A DNA stretch of 64,000 bases from Oceanococcus sp041619555. GTDB lineage: Bacteria; Pseudomonadota; Gammaproteobacteria; Nevskiales; Oceanococcaceae. The notes beneath the pieces were generated by a model, which saw nothing but the letters and a program-made list of their open reading frames with translations, was not told the origin of the DNA and made no database searches. Positions 7,924-16,867 of this stretch are shown here, one piece after another. The first letter of the stretch is position 1. The number at the start of each line of letters is the position of its first letter. The stretch lies in contig JBFKDQ010000013.1 of the NCBI GenBank assembly GCA_041619555.1, forward strand, positions 7,818 through 71,817, given 5' to 3'. The translations under genes were made by a program, and so were the position numbers.

Positions 7924-9747
7924 ATGCCCGATTACAAAGCGCCTCTGCGCGACATGAAATTCCTTCTGCACGAAGTGTTCGACTACGACGAGCATTACAA
8001 GACACTGCCTGGCGGCGAAGAAGCGACCCCGGATGTGGTGGACGCCATTCTCGAAGAAAGTGCCCGCTTCGCGGAATCCGAAATTGCGCCGCTGAATCAA
8101 AGCGGTGACGAAGAGGGCTGCCGCCTGGAAAACGGCAAGGTCATTACGCCTAAAGGCTTCAAGGAGGCCTACCAGACCTACAAAGACTCCGGCTGGCCCA
8201 GCCTTTCGCATCCACCGGAACATGGCGGCCAGGGCTTGCCCATGTCTCTGGGCCTGATCAAGCACGAAATCATCGCCACGGCGAACTGGTCCTGGAGCAT
8301 GTACCCCGGCCTGTCGATCGGGGCGATGAACACCATTTTCCTGCACGGCACAGAAGAGCAGAAGAAAACCTATCTCGACCCGCTGGTCAGCGGTGAATGG
8401 ATGGGCACCATGTGCCTGACCGAGCCGCATTGCGGCACCGATCTGGGCCAGGTCAAGACCAAGGCCGAACCGAACGGGGATGGGACCTACCGGATTACCG
8501 GCACGAAGATCTTCATTTCTTCGGGCGATCACGACATGACCGACAACATCATCCATGTCGTGCTGGCACGCCTGCCGGGTGCGCCGGAGGGCACTCGCGG
8601 CATCTCGCTGTTCATCGTGCCGAAGATGAAGGTCAATGCTGACGGCTCCGTCGGCGAAGCCAACGAGGTCAATTGCGGCTCTCTCGAGCACAAGATGGGC
8701 ATCAAGGCATCCGCCACCTGCGTGATCAACTTCGATGGCTCGCAGGCCGTGATGCTCGGACCGGAAAACAAGGGCATGGAATGCATGTTCACGTTCATGA
8801 ACACGGCCCGCATCGGCACCGCGATTCAAGGCGTGGCGCATTCCGAACTGAGCTTCCAGGGCGCACTGCGATATGCCAAGGAACGCCGCTCCATGCGCTC
8901 ACTTTCCGGCAAGAAAGAACCGGATAAGCCCGCGGACGCTCTGATCTACCATGCCGATGTTCGCCGCATGCTGCTGACCCAGAAAGCGATTACCGAAGGC
9001 GGGCGGGCGATGCTGTATTTCGGCGCGCGCTATGCCGACCTGATGGTCTCTGGCGACGAGGCGGCCTACAAGGTATTCGACGACAAGCTGGGCTTCCTGA
9101 CACCGATCCTGAAAGGTTTCCTGACGGAACTGGGCCTGGAATCGGCCAACCACGGCATGCAGGTCTTCGGCGGCCACGGTTATATCCGTGAATGGGGCAT
9201 GGAACAGATCGCGCGCGATGCACGCATCGCCACGCTGTACGAAGGCACCACCGGCATTCAGGCACTGGATTTCCTTGGCCGCAAGGTCATCATCATGTCC
9301 CGTGGCAAAGCCGTTCCGGAGTTCACCGCTGACATTCTGAAGTTCTGCACCAAGCACAACCCGGTGACCGGCTCACGCCGCCGCCGCGTGTTACGGCGTT
9401 ACGTGACCGAACTGTCCCAGCTGGCAGTGAAATGGAACTACCTGACCGGGCGCATCCTGATGGCTGCGCGGAGTGACCGCGACGCCGTAGGCGCCGCCGC
9501 CAATGACTTCCTGATGTTCTCAGGCTACGTGACCATGGCCTATTTCTGGGCCCAGATGGCCGCCGTTGCCTACGACAAGCTGGAGCATGGGGGAATTGAA
9601 ACGCCCGAGTTCTACAAAGCCAAGCTGCGTACCGCCGAGTTCTACCTGGATCGCATCCTGCCGCGTCAGGCGGCGCATGCCGAGGCACTGACCGCCGGAC
9701 CGCGCAGTACCATGGCCCTGGACAAAGAGCATTTCGTGTTCGAGTAA
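7924..9747 (+). CDS. acyl-CoA dehydrogenase, DmdC-like (large-type, with C-terminal extension)
   Basis: A 607-residue FAD-dependent acyl-CoA dehydrogenase of the large type. The central and FAD-binding parts include CLTEPHCGTDLGQVKT, ITGTKIFISSGDHD and the late GMQVFGGHGYIREWGMEQ, all hallmarks of the family; a C-terminal helical domain follows. The best-known relatives are 3-methylmercaptopropionyl-CoA dehydrogenases (DmdC), but many homologues act on other medium-chain acyl-CoAs. The ATG at 7924 is preceded by AGGAG eight bases upstream and opens with the family-typical MPDYKAPLRDM; the longer open frame from 7825 is not conserved. A strong terminator follows. Monocistronic by context. Confidence 0.92.
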   Translation: MPDYKAPLRDMKFLLHEVFDYDEHYKTLPGGEEATPDVVDAILEESARFAESEIAPLNQSGDEEGCRLENGKVITPKGFKEAYQTYKDSGWPSLSHPPEHGGQGLPMSLGLIKHEIIATANWSWSMYPGLSIGAMNTIFLHGTEEQKKTYLDPLVSGEWMGTMCLTEPHCGTDLGQVKTKAEPNGDGTYRITGTKIFISSGDHDMTDNIIHVVLARLPGAPEGTRGISLFIVPKMKVNADGSVGEANEVNCGSLEHKMGIKASATCVINFDGSQAVMLGPENKGMECMFTFMNTARIGTAIQGVAHSELSFQGALRYAKERRSMRSLSGKKEPDKPADALIYHADVRRMLLTQKAITEGGRAMLYFGARYADLMVSGDEAAYKVFDDKLGFLTPILKGFLTELGLESANHGMQVFGGHGYIREWGMEQIARDARIATLYEGTTGIQALDFLGRKVIIMSRGKAVPEFTADILKFCTKHNPVTGSRRRRVLRRYVTELSQLAVKWNYLTGRILMAARSDRDAVGAAANDFLMFSGYVTMAYFWAQMAAVAYDKLEHGGIETPEFYKAKLRTAEFYLDRILPRQAAHAEALTAGPRSTMALDKEHFVFE

Positions 9748-9761
9748 GCCGACATCCCGAG

Positions 9762-9797
9762 AACAAGGCCCGCGTCCACCGCGGGCCTTGTTGTTTG
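9762..9797 (+). terminator. Rho-independent terminator after acyl-CoA dehydrogenase
   Basis: A perfect 12-bp stem AACAAGGCCCGC / GCGGGCCTTGTT with a 7-nt loop (9774-9780), followed by a T-rich stretch on the plus strand. It begins 14 bp after the stop codon. Confidence 0.85.
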
Positions 9798-9868
9798 CGG
9801 ATCGACTATCAGGTCATTCGAGCAGAATTCGCGCTGCTCTCGCAGCACGGCATGCTGACCTAGCGGAC

Positions 9869-10849
9869 TCAGCCGGCAGAACTGAGCGTATGCCAGTACA
9901 GAACCGGGACTTCGGCCTGCTCGGCCAGCACCGCCGCAAATGCCTTCGCGGTATAGGTCATGTCCAGCGGCACACCCACCACCTGCTGGAAACGGCTCGC
10001 GGCTGCTGCAGCCACATCGCTTGGATGGCCGTAACCACGGCCGATCCAGCGTTCATCCAACTGTGGCGACGGCACCGCAGCGGGCCAGTTGACGCCCCGA
10101 CGCCTGAGCCAGCGCAGGGTTTTCTTCATCAATGTCGACACGGTGCCCGCGGTGCAGGCCGGAAACGGCCCGAGATAGGCATCGGCGACCCGCACCCCGA
10201 TGACATCGATCGGCAGTTCGGCCAGGGCGACGCCTAGCGTCAGTCCGGCCAGCGTGGAACCCGAACCCAGGGGGCAGTAAATGCGCCGCGGCCAGTCGCC
10301 GCCCGCGTTCTGCAGTTGCGCCTTGAGCTCCAGCGCCGCATTGATGAAAGCCAGCACCCCCAATTCATTGGAACCGCCGGCAAACAGGAACGCGGTGTCG
10401 GAACCCAGCCGGCCGGGGTGCAGGTAGTATCGCAGCAGGGTTCTGCCCAGTCCGTGACAATGTACGCAACGGGCGCCCTCCTCGTGCAGGCGGCGAAGAT
10501 TCGCACGGACATGGGGCGAATCAGGCTGATCGAACAACAGCAGTTCGCATTCAAGACCGGTCTGACGACAGAATATGGCGCAAGCCAGACCGTGGTGCGT
10601 TCCCGTTGCTCCGAAAGTGACCAGGCGGCGACGCCCGCTGGCCATTGCCGCGGCCAGAATAAACTCCAGCTTGCGCACTTTGTTGCCGCCATAGATCGGA
10701 TTGCTCAGATCATCACGTTTGACCCAGATCGTGCGGCCATCGAAATCATGACATTCCAGCGGCGTCGGCAACGCCGCCAGACCAGTACCGGGAAGCCGGA
10801 CCTGCAGCCCTGGCAGGGCATCATACAAGGGGCGATCGTAAACGGACAT
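9869..10849 (-). CDS. D-cysteine desulfhydrase / ACC deaminase family PLP enzyme
   Basis: A 326-residue fold-type II PLP enzyme. The PLP lysine lies in YGGNKVRKLE (K57), the signature of the D-cysteine desulfhydrase/1-aminocyclopropane-1-carboxylate deaminase family, and the phosphate loop appears around LGSGSTLAGL. Family members degrade D-cysteine to pyruvate, sulfide and ammonia, or deaminate ACC; the two cannot be told apart here. It is convergent with the acyl-CoA dehydrogenase gene and has a long non-coding stretch upstream. Length is normal for the family. Confidence 0.87.
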   Translation of the reverse strand: MSVYDRPLYDALPGLQVRLPGTGLAALPTPLECHDFDGRTIWVKRDDLSNPIYGGNKVRKLEFILAAAMASGRRRLVTFGATGTHHGLACAIFCRQTGLECELLLFDQPDSPHVRANLRRLHEEGARCVHCHGLGRTLLRYYLHPGRLGSDTAFLFAGGSNELGVLAFINAALELKAQLQNAGGDWPRRIYCPLGSGSTLAGLTLGVALAELPIDVIGVRVADAYLGPFPACTAGTVSTLMKKTLRWLRRRGVNWPAAVPSPQLDERWIGRGYGHPSDVAAAAASRFQQVVGVPLDMTYTAKAFAAVLAEQAEVPVLYWHTLSSAG

Positions 10850-11421
10850 GCGGGCAATAAGTCTTCTATTGAGGCTGAACTATCCCATAATTGCCCGACA
10901 CGAGCAGCGATGATTTGCCGGACGCCAGCACCTGCAGGGTGTGGACTTCGTCCTGCTGCCGGGAAAAACCCTGGCCTTTCCAGATCGCACATGAAATCGG
11001 CCCGACCTGATCGCGACCGCAACCTTACGTCGCAGCTGCCAGCACTGGCCCAGAAGTTCATCGTGCGTTGCAGACGATGACTTTTAGTTCACAAACCGCA
11101 ATCCAGGCTAAGGCCCGAAATTCAAAAACTATAGAGCCGATATCAGGCTGGGCCGATCTGGCACGCGAGGGAAAACCTGACAGGAACATGCGGCAGCGTC
11201 CTACCTGGACCGGCGAGTGGGCTGCTCACACTGTGACGACTGGCGCCATTGTCCGACGGTTCTTCATCTGCTCCTGCACAGGGCTGGCGGAAGGTGTTCC
11301 CTGTTTTCAACCCGGGGATCGTGCCTCCCCCATCAGGCGACCGGAACCAGCGTGAGGGGTGCCAGAGCTTTTAATCATGATCTCCTTAGGATATTTTGAG
11401 GCCCCTGATTCGAGGCCTCGT
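10850..11421. other. 572-bp region without a recognised gene
   Basis: Short open frames cross this stretch on both strands but none looks like a protein: they lack conserved motifs and are rich in Arg/Pro/Ser typical of out-of-frame GC-rich DNA. An inverted repeat GAGGCC...GGCCTC (11398-11419) sits directly in front of the methyltransferase ATG and could be a regulatory hairpin. The region separates two genes reading outward, so it should hold both promoters. A small RNA cannot be excluded. Confidence 0.4.
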
Positions 11422-12453
11422 ATGATTCTCGCCCAACTCAGTGACAAAAACTGGATGCCGGAAGCCTTGTTGAGACTTGGCGTCCGGCGCCTTTCGCGCA
11501 AACAGCTGCAGGACAGACAGATGCGCGCGCGGCGCCATTCTGGTGACAGCTTGCAAACTCAGATCAGCACTTGGTCGCAGGGTCCGCTTGCGCTGAACAA
11601 CGCTCGGGACGAATCGACGCATGCTGCGGTTCCGACCGCTTTTTACCAGCGAATGCTGGGTCCCAACATGCTCGATGTCAGTGCCTACTGGCGCCATCCT
11701 GGCGCCTCTCTGGCCGAAGCAGAGCAGAGCATGTTCGAGCTTCTGGCACAGCGGGCAAGGCTCGGCGACGGCCAACACATCCTTGACTTGGGTTGCGGGT
11801 GGGGTGCATTCAGCCTCTGGGCGGCGCAGAAATACCCCGACGCACGGATCACCGCGGTGACCGACACCGCTCAGAGGGCCCGGCATGTTGCGGACAGAAA
11901 GCGCGAGCTCGGCCTGGAAAGCCTGCACGTCATCCATGCTGAATTGCACCAATTCGATCCGGCACAAGACTTTGATCGGGTGATTTCGGTCGGCATGCTG
12001 CAAAACGTTCGCAACCATGCCCTGTTATTCGAGCGCATCGCCAGCTGGCTCAAAGAGGACGGTCGATTTTTCGCCCACCTGTGCTGCCATCAAAGCCTGA
12101 GCTACACTTTCGATGCGCTGGATGAAGACAGCTGGATGAGCCGCTACATCTTTCACAGCGGCATGATGCCCTCATTTGACCTGTTTTCGAACTACGATAC
12201 CCACCTCAAGATCGAAGATCGCCTGTGGCTGAGTGGCGAGCACTACCAATGTTCCGCCGAAGCCTGGCTCAAGAACCTGCACCGCCACCGCAAGGAGCTG
12301 AAGCAGTTGCTAGGTGGCGGCCCTCTGGGCCAGCTGCGGCTGCGGCGGTGGCGCCTCTTCCTGCTCGCCATCGCGGAACAGTTCGGCGCCGACCAGGGCC
12401 GCGAGTGGGGATTGGGACAGTATCTGTTCAAGAAGACCGCAGACACCACGTAG
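11422..12453 (+). CDS. CFAS-like SAM-dependent methyltransferase, divergent
   Basis: A 343-residue class I methyltransferase. Motif I is clear (LDLGCGWG, 121-128), and the length and C-terminal half (YIFHSGMMPS, RWRLFLLAIAEQFG) match a group related to cyclopropane-fatty-acyl-phospholipid synthase. Two positions I align with bicarbonate ligands of E. coli CFAS are changed: the Cys of the SCxYW region is Ser87 and the Glu of MFEHV is Gln194 with Asn195 beside it. The normal HYxxP block reads THAAVP. It may therefore methylate lipids or another substrate without forming a cyclopropane ring. An in-frame ATG at 11359 exists, but 11422 fits the family N-terminus better. A DUF2878 gene follows at 22 bp, so the two are probably an operon. 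Confidence 0.85.
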   Translation: MILAQLSDKNWMPEALLRLGVRRLSRKQLQDRQMRARRHSGDSLQTQISTWSQGPLALNNARDESTHAAVPTAFYQRMLGPNMLDVSAYWRHPGASLAEAEQSMFELLAQRARLGDGQHILDLGCGWGAFSLWAAQKYPDARITAVTDTAQRARHVADRKRELGLESLHVIHAELHQFDPAQDFDRVISVGMLQNVRNHALLFERIASWLKEDGRFFAHLCCHQSLSYTFDALDEDSWMSRYIFHSGMMPSFDLFSNYDTHLKIEDRLWLSGEHYQCSAEAWLKNLHRHRKELKQLLGGGPLGQLRLRRWRLFLLAIAEQFGADQGREWGLGQYLFKKTADTT

Positions 12454-12475
12454 AGCCTGGCCCGCAAGCCGATTC

Positions 12476-13006
12476 ATGCCCATTCTCGTCAATGTCGTCG
12501 GATTCTGCCTGCTCTGGCTCATTCTGGTGCTTGGCGCTTTCCATGCCCAGGTTCTCCCGACCCTGGTGCTCCTGGGCGGATGGACGGCGTTGCACCTGTA
12601 CTACAGCCCGCAGCGACGGCTGGACCTACGGATCCTGCTGCTGGCGCTGTGCCTGGGCCCGATCAATGATCTGCTGCTGATGCACGGCGACCTGCTCGAC
12701 TTCGTCGGCGGGCGGCTGCATGCCGACCTGCCACCGATCTGGATTCCTGCCCACTGGGTCAATTTTGCCCTGCTGCTGAATCACGGCTTGCGCGACTTCC
12801 ATCACCATCCCTGGCGCCTTGCACTGCTCGGAGCCTGCGCCGCACCATTGGCCTATCTGGCTGGCGCCAGCCTGGGCGTCGTACGCTTCGAAGCCCCTCT
12901 GCCCCAGGCGCTGCCGCTACTTTCCTTCGGCTGGGCCATCACCCTGCCGTTGCTGATGCTGCTGGGGGGCCAGACCGACCATGCCCAGGATCGCCACGAC
13001 CGATGA
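12476..13006 (+). CDS. DUF2878 family membrane protein
   Basis: A 176-residue integral membrane protein with about five hydrophobic segments and the DUF2878 hallmark around PIWIPAHWVNFALLLNHGL. Function is unknown. In other proteobacteria DUF2878 genes often follow CFAS-like methyltransferases, and here it follows one by 22 bp. The ATG at 12476 begins the first membrane segment; longer open frames in this phase start inside the upstream gene and are not credible. The 3' end lies 43 bp before the HAD phosphatase start. Confidence 0.85.
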   Translation: MPILVNVVGFCLLWLILVLGAFHAQVLPTLVLLGGWTALHLYYSPQRRLDLRILLLALCLGPINDLLLMHGDLLDFVGGRLHADLPPIWIPAHWVNFALLLNHGLRDFHHHPWRLALLGACAAPLAYLAGASLGVVRFEAPLPQALPLLSFGWAITLPLLMLLGGQTDHAQDRHDR

Positions 13007-13049
13007 GGGCGGCGGCGGTCTGCGGTCGATTTCTCGCTACAATATTCAG

Positions 13050-13898
13050 ATGCTCAACGCAGAACATTTCGACCGCCGCGGCCAGTGGCTGGTTTTCACC
13101 GATCTCGACGGCACCTTGCTCGACCACGCAAGCTATTCGCATGCCGCGGCCGATGGAGCCATGGCCCGATTAAGGCGCTTGCGCATTCCCTGCATTTTCA
13201 CCACCAGCAAGACACGCCTGGAGGTCCTGCGACTGCGTGAGGAATGTGGCAACGAGGATCCATTCATTGTCGAAAATGGCGGCGCGGTGATGATTCCGGC
13301 GCAGTCCGCACTGGCCGGTCGAGCACCCGTGCACGGCGAGATGCCTGCGCTGCACTGCCATGACTTTGGCGCATCACGCTCGACCATCCTGCAGCGGCTG
13401 CAACTGGCCGGGCTGGATACGGCATACCGGTGGCGGGGCTTTGCCGCCATGACGGTCAGCGAAATCGCAGACCATACCGGCCTGGATGAAACCGCGGCCG
13501 CAGCGGCAGCCCAGCGCGAATACTGCGAGCCGGTGCTGTGGCAGGATACGCCTGAACGTCTGGCCAGGTTCCGCCACGCTCTCACCGACATCGGCTTGAC
13601 TAGCGTTGCCGGCGGCCGTTTCCTGCATCTGCTTGATGCACAGGTCGACAAGGGCAGGGCAATGCGCTGGCTGTGCGAGCAGTTTCCCGCGCCGACCTAC
13701 AGCATCGGCCTGGGGGATTCCGGCAATGATGTCGGCCTATTGCAGCAGGCCGACATCGCGGTTCTGGTTCGCTCCAGGCACCAAGAATTTCCTGCCGCGC
13801 AGGGTCGGGTGCATACCATCCGCACGCATGCTTACGGCCCGCAGGGCTGGGCCGAAGCAATCCAGCAGTTGCTAGACACGCTTGCGCTGGCCCCCTGA
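13050..13898 (+). CDS. HAD-IIB phosphatase, mannosyl/glucosyl-3-phosphoglycerate phosphatase
   Basis: A 282-residue Cof-like HAD phosphatase. Motif 1 is FTDLDGTLLD (D18 nucleophile, D20 acid/base), motif 2 is FTTSKTR and motif 4 is GLGDSGNDVG. The set matches the mannosyl-3-phosphoglycerate phosphatase group (MpgP/YedP), which includes glucosyl-3-phosphoglycerate phosphatases. The next gene encodes a GT81-like synthase, so the pair likely makes mannosylglycerate or glucosylglycerate, an organic solute. The ATG at 13050 was preferred; the frame also opens at 12981 inside the DUF2878 gene. A TACAAT lies at 13038-13043, too close to be a normal promoter for this start. Confidence 0.85.
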   Translation: MLNAEHFDRRGQWLVFTDLDGTLLDHASYSHAAADGAMARLRRLRIPCIFTTSKTRLEVLRLREECGNEDPFIVENGGAVMIPAQSALAGRAPVHGEMPALHCHDFGASRSTILQRLQLAGLDTAYRWRGFAAMTVSEIADHTGLDETAAAAAAQREYCEPVLWQDTPERLARFRHALTDIGLTSVAGGRFLHLLDAQVDKGRAMRWLCEQFPAPTYSIGLGDSGNDVGLLQQADIAVLVRSRHQEFPAAQGRVHTIRTHAYGPQGWAEAIQQLLDTLALAP

Positions 13899-14114
13899 CC
13901 CTGGGACCGATCACACCATGTCCGATGCCATATCCCAGCGGAGACGTCTTTTGCCAGCCGGATCTGTTCAGGCCACACCGCCGCCAGCTCCGACACTGCC
14001 CACGCCGCACCGCGCAATCTCCCGAACCGCAGGGCAACAGCTGAGCGCCGCAGTCAAGCCACCTTGCGCGCCGGACCCCGCATCCATTTCCATGCCGCTT
14101 CCAGGATTCTGATC

Positions 14115-15338
14115 ATGGCCGATTTCTTTCAGAACGGGGCCATTACGACCCTGCACAATCTGACCGACCGACCGGTCGCCGCGCTCGATGCCGAGCTGCT
14201 GGAGTTCTCCAGACGACGGCCATTGAGTCTCGTCCTGCCATCGCTGTATTCCGAGCTTGAGGGGCCAGCGCTGCAAGGCATTCTGGATGAGCTACTTGAG
14301 GTTCCGTATCTTGACCATATCGTGATCGGCCTCGACCGGGCCGATGCCCAGCAATATCGCAATGCGCTGAAGTTCTTTGCCCGCCTGCCGCAACGGTGCG
14401 AGGTCATCTGGAACGACGGGCCGCGCATGCGCGCCATTAACGAGCGCCTGCTGGCGGCCGGTCTGGCGCCAGATCAGCCGGGCAAGGGCCGCAATGTCTG
14501 GTTCGCCTTCGGCTATCTGCTGGCTCAGGGCAAGCCGGGCGCGGTCGCCCTGCACGATTGCGACATTCTCACCTATGACCGCAAGATGCTCGCGCAACTG
14601 CTTTATCCGGTGGCCCATCCCAGCTTCAATTATCAGTTCTGCAAGGGCTTTTACGCCCGCGTCAATGCCGACGGCCTGCGTGGTCGGGTCTGCCGCCTGC
14701 TGCTGACCCCCCTGTTGCGCACTCTGGGGAAAATTTTTGGTCCGCTGGACTACCTCGAATATATGGACAGCTTCCGCTACGCGCTGGCGGGCGAATTTTC
14801 CATGCGTACCGATGTCCTGCTGGATCTTCGCATCCCCAGTGACTGGGGCCTGGAAATCGGCGTGCTGTCGGAAATGCATAGAAATTACTCGACCAACCGG
14901 ATCTGCCAGGTCGACATCGCGGATGTATACGACCACAAACACCAGGATCTGTCCGCAGATGACGCCAGCCATGGCCTGTCACGCATGTCGATCGACATCA
15001 CCAAGGCCATCTTCCGCAAACTGGCCACGAACGGCGTGGTCTTCACCAGCGAGAGCTTTCGCTCGATCAAGGCCACTTATTTCCGCGTGGCGCTCGATTT
15101 CATCGATACCTATGCCAGCGATGCGGCCATCAATGGCCTGCCGCTGGATATTCACAAAGAAGAACAGGCGGTGGAACTGTTTGCCCAGAACATCGTGGAA
15201 GCCGGCCAGACCTTTCTGGAAAACCCGATGGAAACGCCCTTCATTCCCAGTTGGAACCGGGTTGAATCCGCCATCCCCGGGCTGCAGGAAGACCTCCGCC
15301 AGGCCGTGATGGCAGACAATGCGGAGTATTCGGCCTGA
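14115..15338 (+). CDS. GT81-like glycosyltransferase, probable glucosyl-3-phosphoglycerate synthase
   Basis: A 407-residue GT-A enzyme. The metal-binding motif is DCD (148-150, in HDCDIL), and the DWGLEIGVLSEM block and the DHKHQ stretch (about 273-277) resemble glucosyl-3-phosphoglycerate synthase (GpgS, family GT81). Such enzymes transfer glucose from an NDP-sugar to 3-phosphoglycerate; the product is dephosphorylated by the HAD enzyme encoded just upstream. The ATG at 14115 begins the conserved region; a 51-bp longer frame is not needed. The gap to the phosphatase is about 216 bp with no clear gene, so it may have its own promoter. NDP-glucose versus NDP-mannose is not settled by sequence. 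Confidence 0.82.
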   Translation: MADFFQNGAITTLHNLTDRPVAALDAELLEFSRRRPLSLVLPSLYSELEGPALQGILDELLEVPYLDHIVIGLDRADAQQYRNALKFFARLPQRCEVIWNDGPRMRAINERLLAAGLAPDQPGKGRNVWFAFGYLLAQGKPGAVALHDCDILTYDRKMLAQLLYPVAHPSFNYQFCKGFYARVNADGLRGRVCRLLLTPLLRTLGKIFGPLDYLEYMDSFRYALAGEFSMRTDVLLDLRIPSDWGLEIGVLSEMHRNYSTNRICQVDIADVYDHKHQDLSADDASHGLSRMSIDITKAIFRKLATNGVVFTSESFRSIKATYFRVALDFIDTYASDAAINGLPLDIHKEEQAVELFAQNIVEAGQTFLENPMETPFIPSWNRVESAIPGLQEDLRQAVMADNAEYSA

Positions 15339-15498
15339 ATCAGGCCGGCGCGCAGTTCCAGCGTGGAGGTCACCGAGGAGTCTGCGCCGTAGAAAGTTCG
15401 CGGTGGGCGACTTCCCACAATGGGCCGGCAAGGCCTCAAGTTGGACCTTGGCGGGACGAAATGTCACATTAGACCCGTCCTGGCCTGCGGAGTCCGTC

Positions 15499-15948
15499 AT
15501 GCGCGTGTTGGTTTTTTTGCTCAGTCTGGGGTACTGCGCTGCCGCTTCGGCCGATGTGTACCGCTGGGTTGATGATGAGGGTCGGGTGCACTACGGGGAC
15601 ATCCCGCAGGGCGAGGCCAAACGCCTGATGCTGCATGTTCCTAGCGCAAATCCGACCCGCGGCAAGGCACCGCCATCCAGCCCGCCAGCAGCCAACGATG
15701 ACCCTGGGCAGCCAACGCCCTTTCACGCCGGCAAGGCGGATGCCACGGCGAGTGAACGTTGCACCGAATACCGCGCCCGGCTGAATCGCTATCAATCGGC
15801 ACAAGCCTTGTATCGCCGTGGCGCGGATGGCCTGAATCAGGAACTGAGTGATGCAGATCGCGCCGACCTGATCACGCGAACGCAGGAGCAGGCCAGCGAG
15901 GCCTGCGCGCGTTCACAGGCCAAACCCGCCACCGATGGGCGGCGCTGA
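15499..15948 (+). CDS. DUF4124 domain periplasmic protein
   Basis: A 149-residue exported protein. A Sec signal peptide (about 1-18, ending ASA) is followed directly by the DUF4124 motif VYRWVDDEGRVHYGD. The middle is proline- and alanine-rich and the C-terminal part is helical with two cysteines. The family is common in Gammaproteobacteria and has no fixed function. The ATG at 15499 is at the signal peptide; the frame reaching back to 15319 is not credible. It converges on speE with only 3 bp between stop codons. Confidence 0.87.
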   Translation: MRVLVFLLSLGYCAAASADVYRWVDDEGRVHYGDIPQGEAKRLMLHVPSANPTRGKAPPSSPPAANDDPGQPTPFHAGKADATASERCTEYRARLNRYQSAQALYRRGADGLNQELSDADRADLITRTQEQASEACARSQAKPATDGRR

Positions 15949-15951
15949 GTT

Positions 15952-16812
15952 TCAGAGCGCCGCATCCAATGCCTGGGCCACAAAATTTGGCAGGGCCAGG
16001 CCCGCCTGCATAGTCTGAGCATTGAAGTAACGGGTCTGCTGTGCCAGCCGATCAACCCTCTGCGGATCTGGCATCAGCTGCGCACCCCCTTTGCGCGCCA
16101 GGGTCGCCGACCACCACCCGGACGGATAGACCGGCTGCGGAAAGCTCACCAGTTGCGTCTGCGCGAAGCCTTCCCCACGCATGGAGGCATGGATCTGACA
16201 GATCAAATCCAGATGCAGCAAGGGCGACTCGCTTTGCTGCACCAGAAGCCCGCCGTCCGCCAGGGCGCGATGGCATTGCCCGTAAAAGGCCCGGTTGAAC
16301 AGCCCCTCGGCGGGTCCGACGGGATCGGTGCTGTCGACGATGATCAGATCGAAAGCACCATCGGGCGCGTTGCGGACATAGGCAATGCCATCATCGAACA
16401 GCAGCTGGGCCCGCGCATCACTGTTGCTTTCACACAGCACGGGAAAGTGAATTTCCGCAAGACGTGTCACCCGCTCATCGATGTCCACCTGCACGGCCGA
16501 CTCGACCTCTGGATGCCGCAGGACTTCACGCAAGGTACCGCAATCCCCGCCGCCAATGATCAATACCCGGCGCGGCCGTGCATGCAGGCACAGCGCTGGA
16601 TGGGCCAGCATCTCGTGATACAGGAAATTGTCCCGGTCAGTGAGCATCACGCAGCCATCAATCACCATCAGCTTGCCGAAAGTCTCGGTCTGATAAATCT
16701 CGATCTGCTGAAATTTCGACTGCTCCTGATGCAGGCGTTGTCCCAGCTTCAGCCCGAACAGCGTCCCTTTGGACTCCATCGGCTCCAGAAACCATTCATT
16801 CTCGTTTACCAT
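15952..16812 (-). CDS. speE: spermidine synthase
   Basis: A 286-residue aminopropyltransferase that transfers the aminopropyl group of decarboxylated SAM to putrescine. The signature is present as GGGDCGTLREVL (nucleotide/SAM binding), the VDIDERV acidic strand and DSTDPVGPAEGLF, which carries the catalytic aspartate and substrate contacts. Length is normal. It is divergent from speA with 55 bp between the starts, so the two polyamine genes may share control. I see no speD or agmatinase in the window. Confidence 0.95.
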   Translation of the reverse strand: MVNENEWFLEPMESKGTLFGLKLGQRLHQEQSKFQQIEIYQTETFGKLMVIDGCVMLTDRDNFLYHEMLAHPALCLHARPRRVLIIGGGDCGTLREVLRHPEVESAVQVDIDERVTRLAEIHFPVLCESNSDARAQLLFDDGIAYVRNAPDGAFDLIIVDSTDPVGPAEGLFNRAFYGQCHRALADGGLLVQQSESPLLHLDLICQIHASMRGEGFAQTQLVSFPQPVYPSGWWSATLARKGGAQLMPDPQRVDRLAQQTRYFNAQTMQAGLALPNFVAQALDAAL

Positions 16813-16867
16813 GCGCGCACCATTTCATTCGCCCGGACCGGGCAGCAAACGGGGAAGTATAGAGCCT

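Noticed and set aside
9869..10849. Tryptophan synthase or cysteine synthase
   Set aside because: The PLP-lysine context YGGNKVRKLE is specific to the D-cysteine desulfhydrase/ACC deaminase family.
11068..11355. A 95-codon frame in the 10.85-11.42 kb gap
   Set aside because: No hydrophobic or domain pattern, no ribosome site; composition looks random. Left as non-coding.
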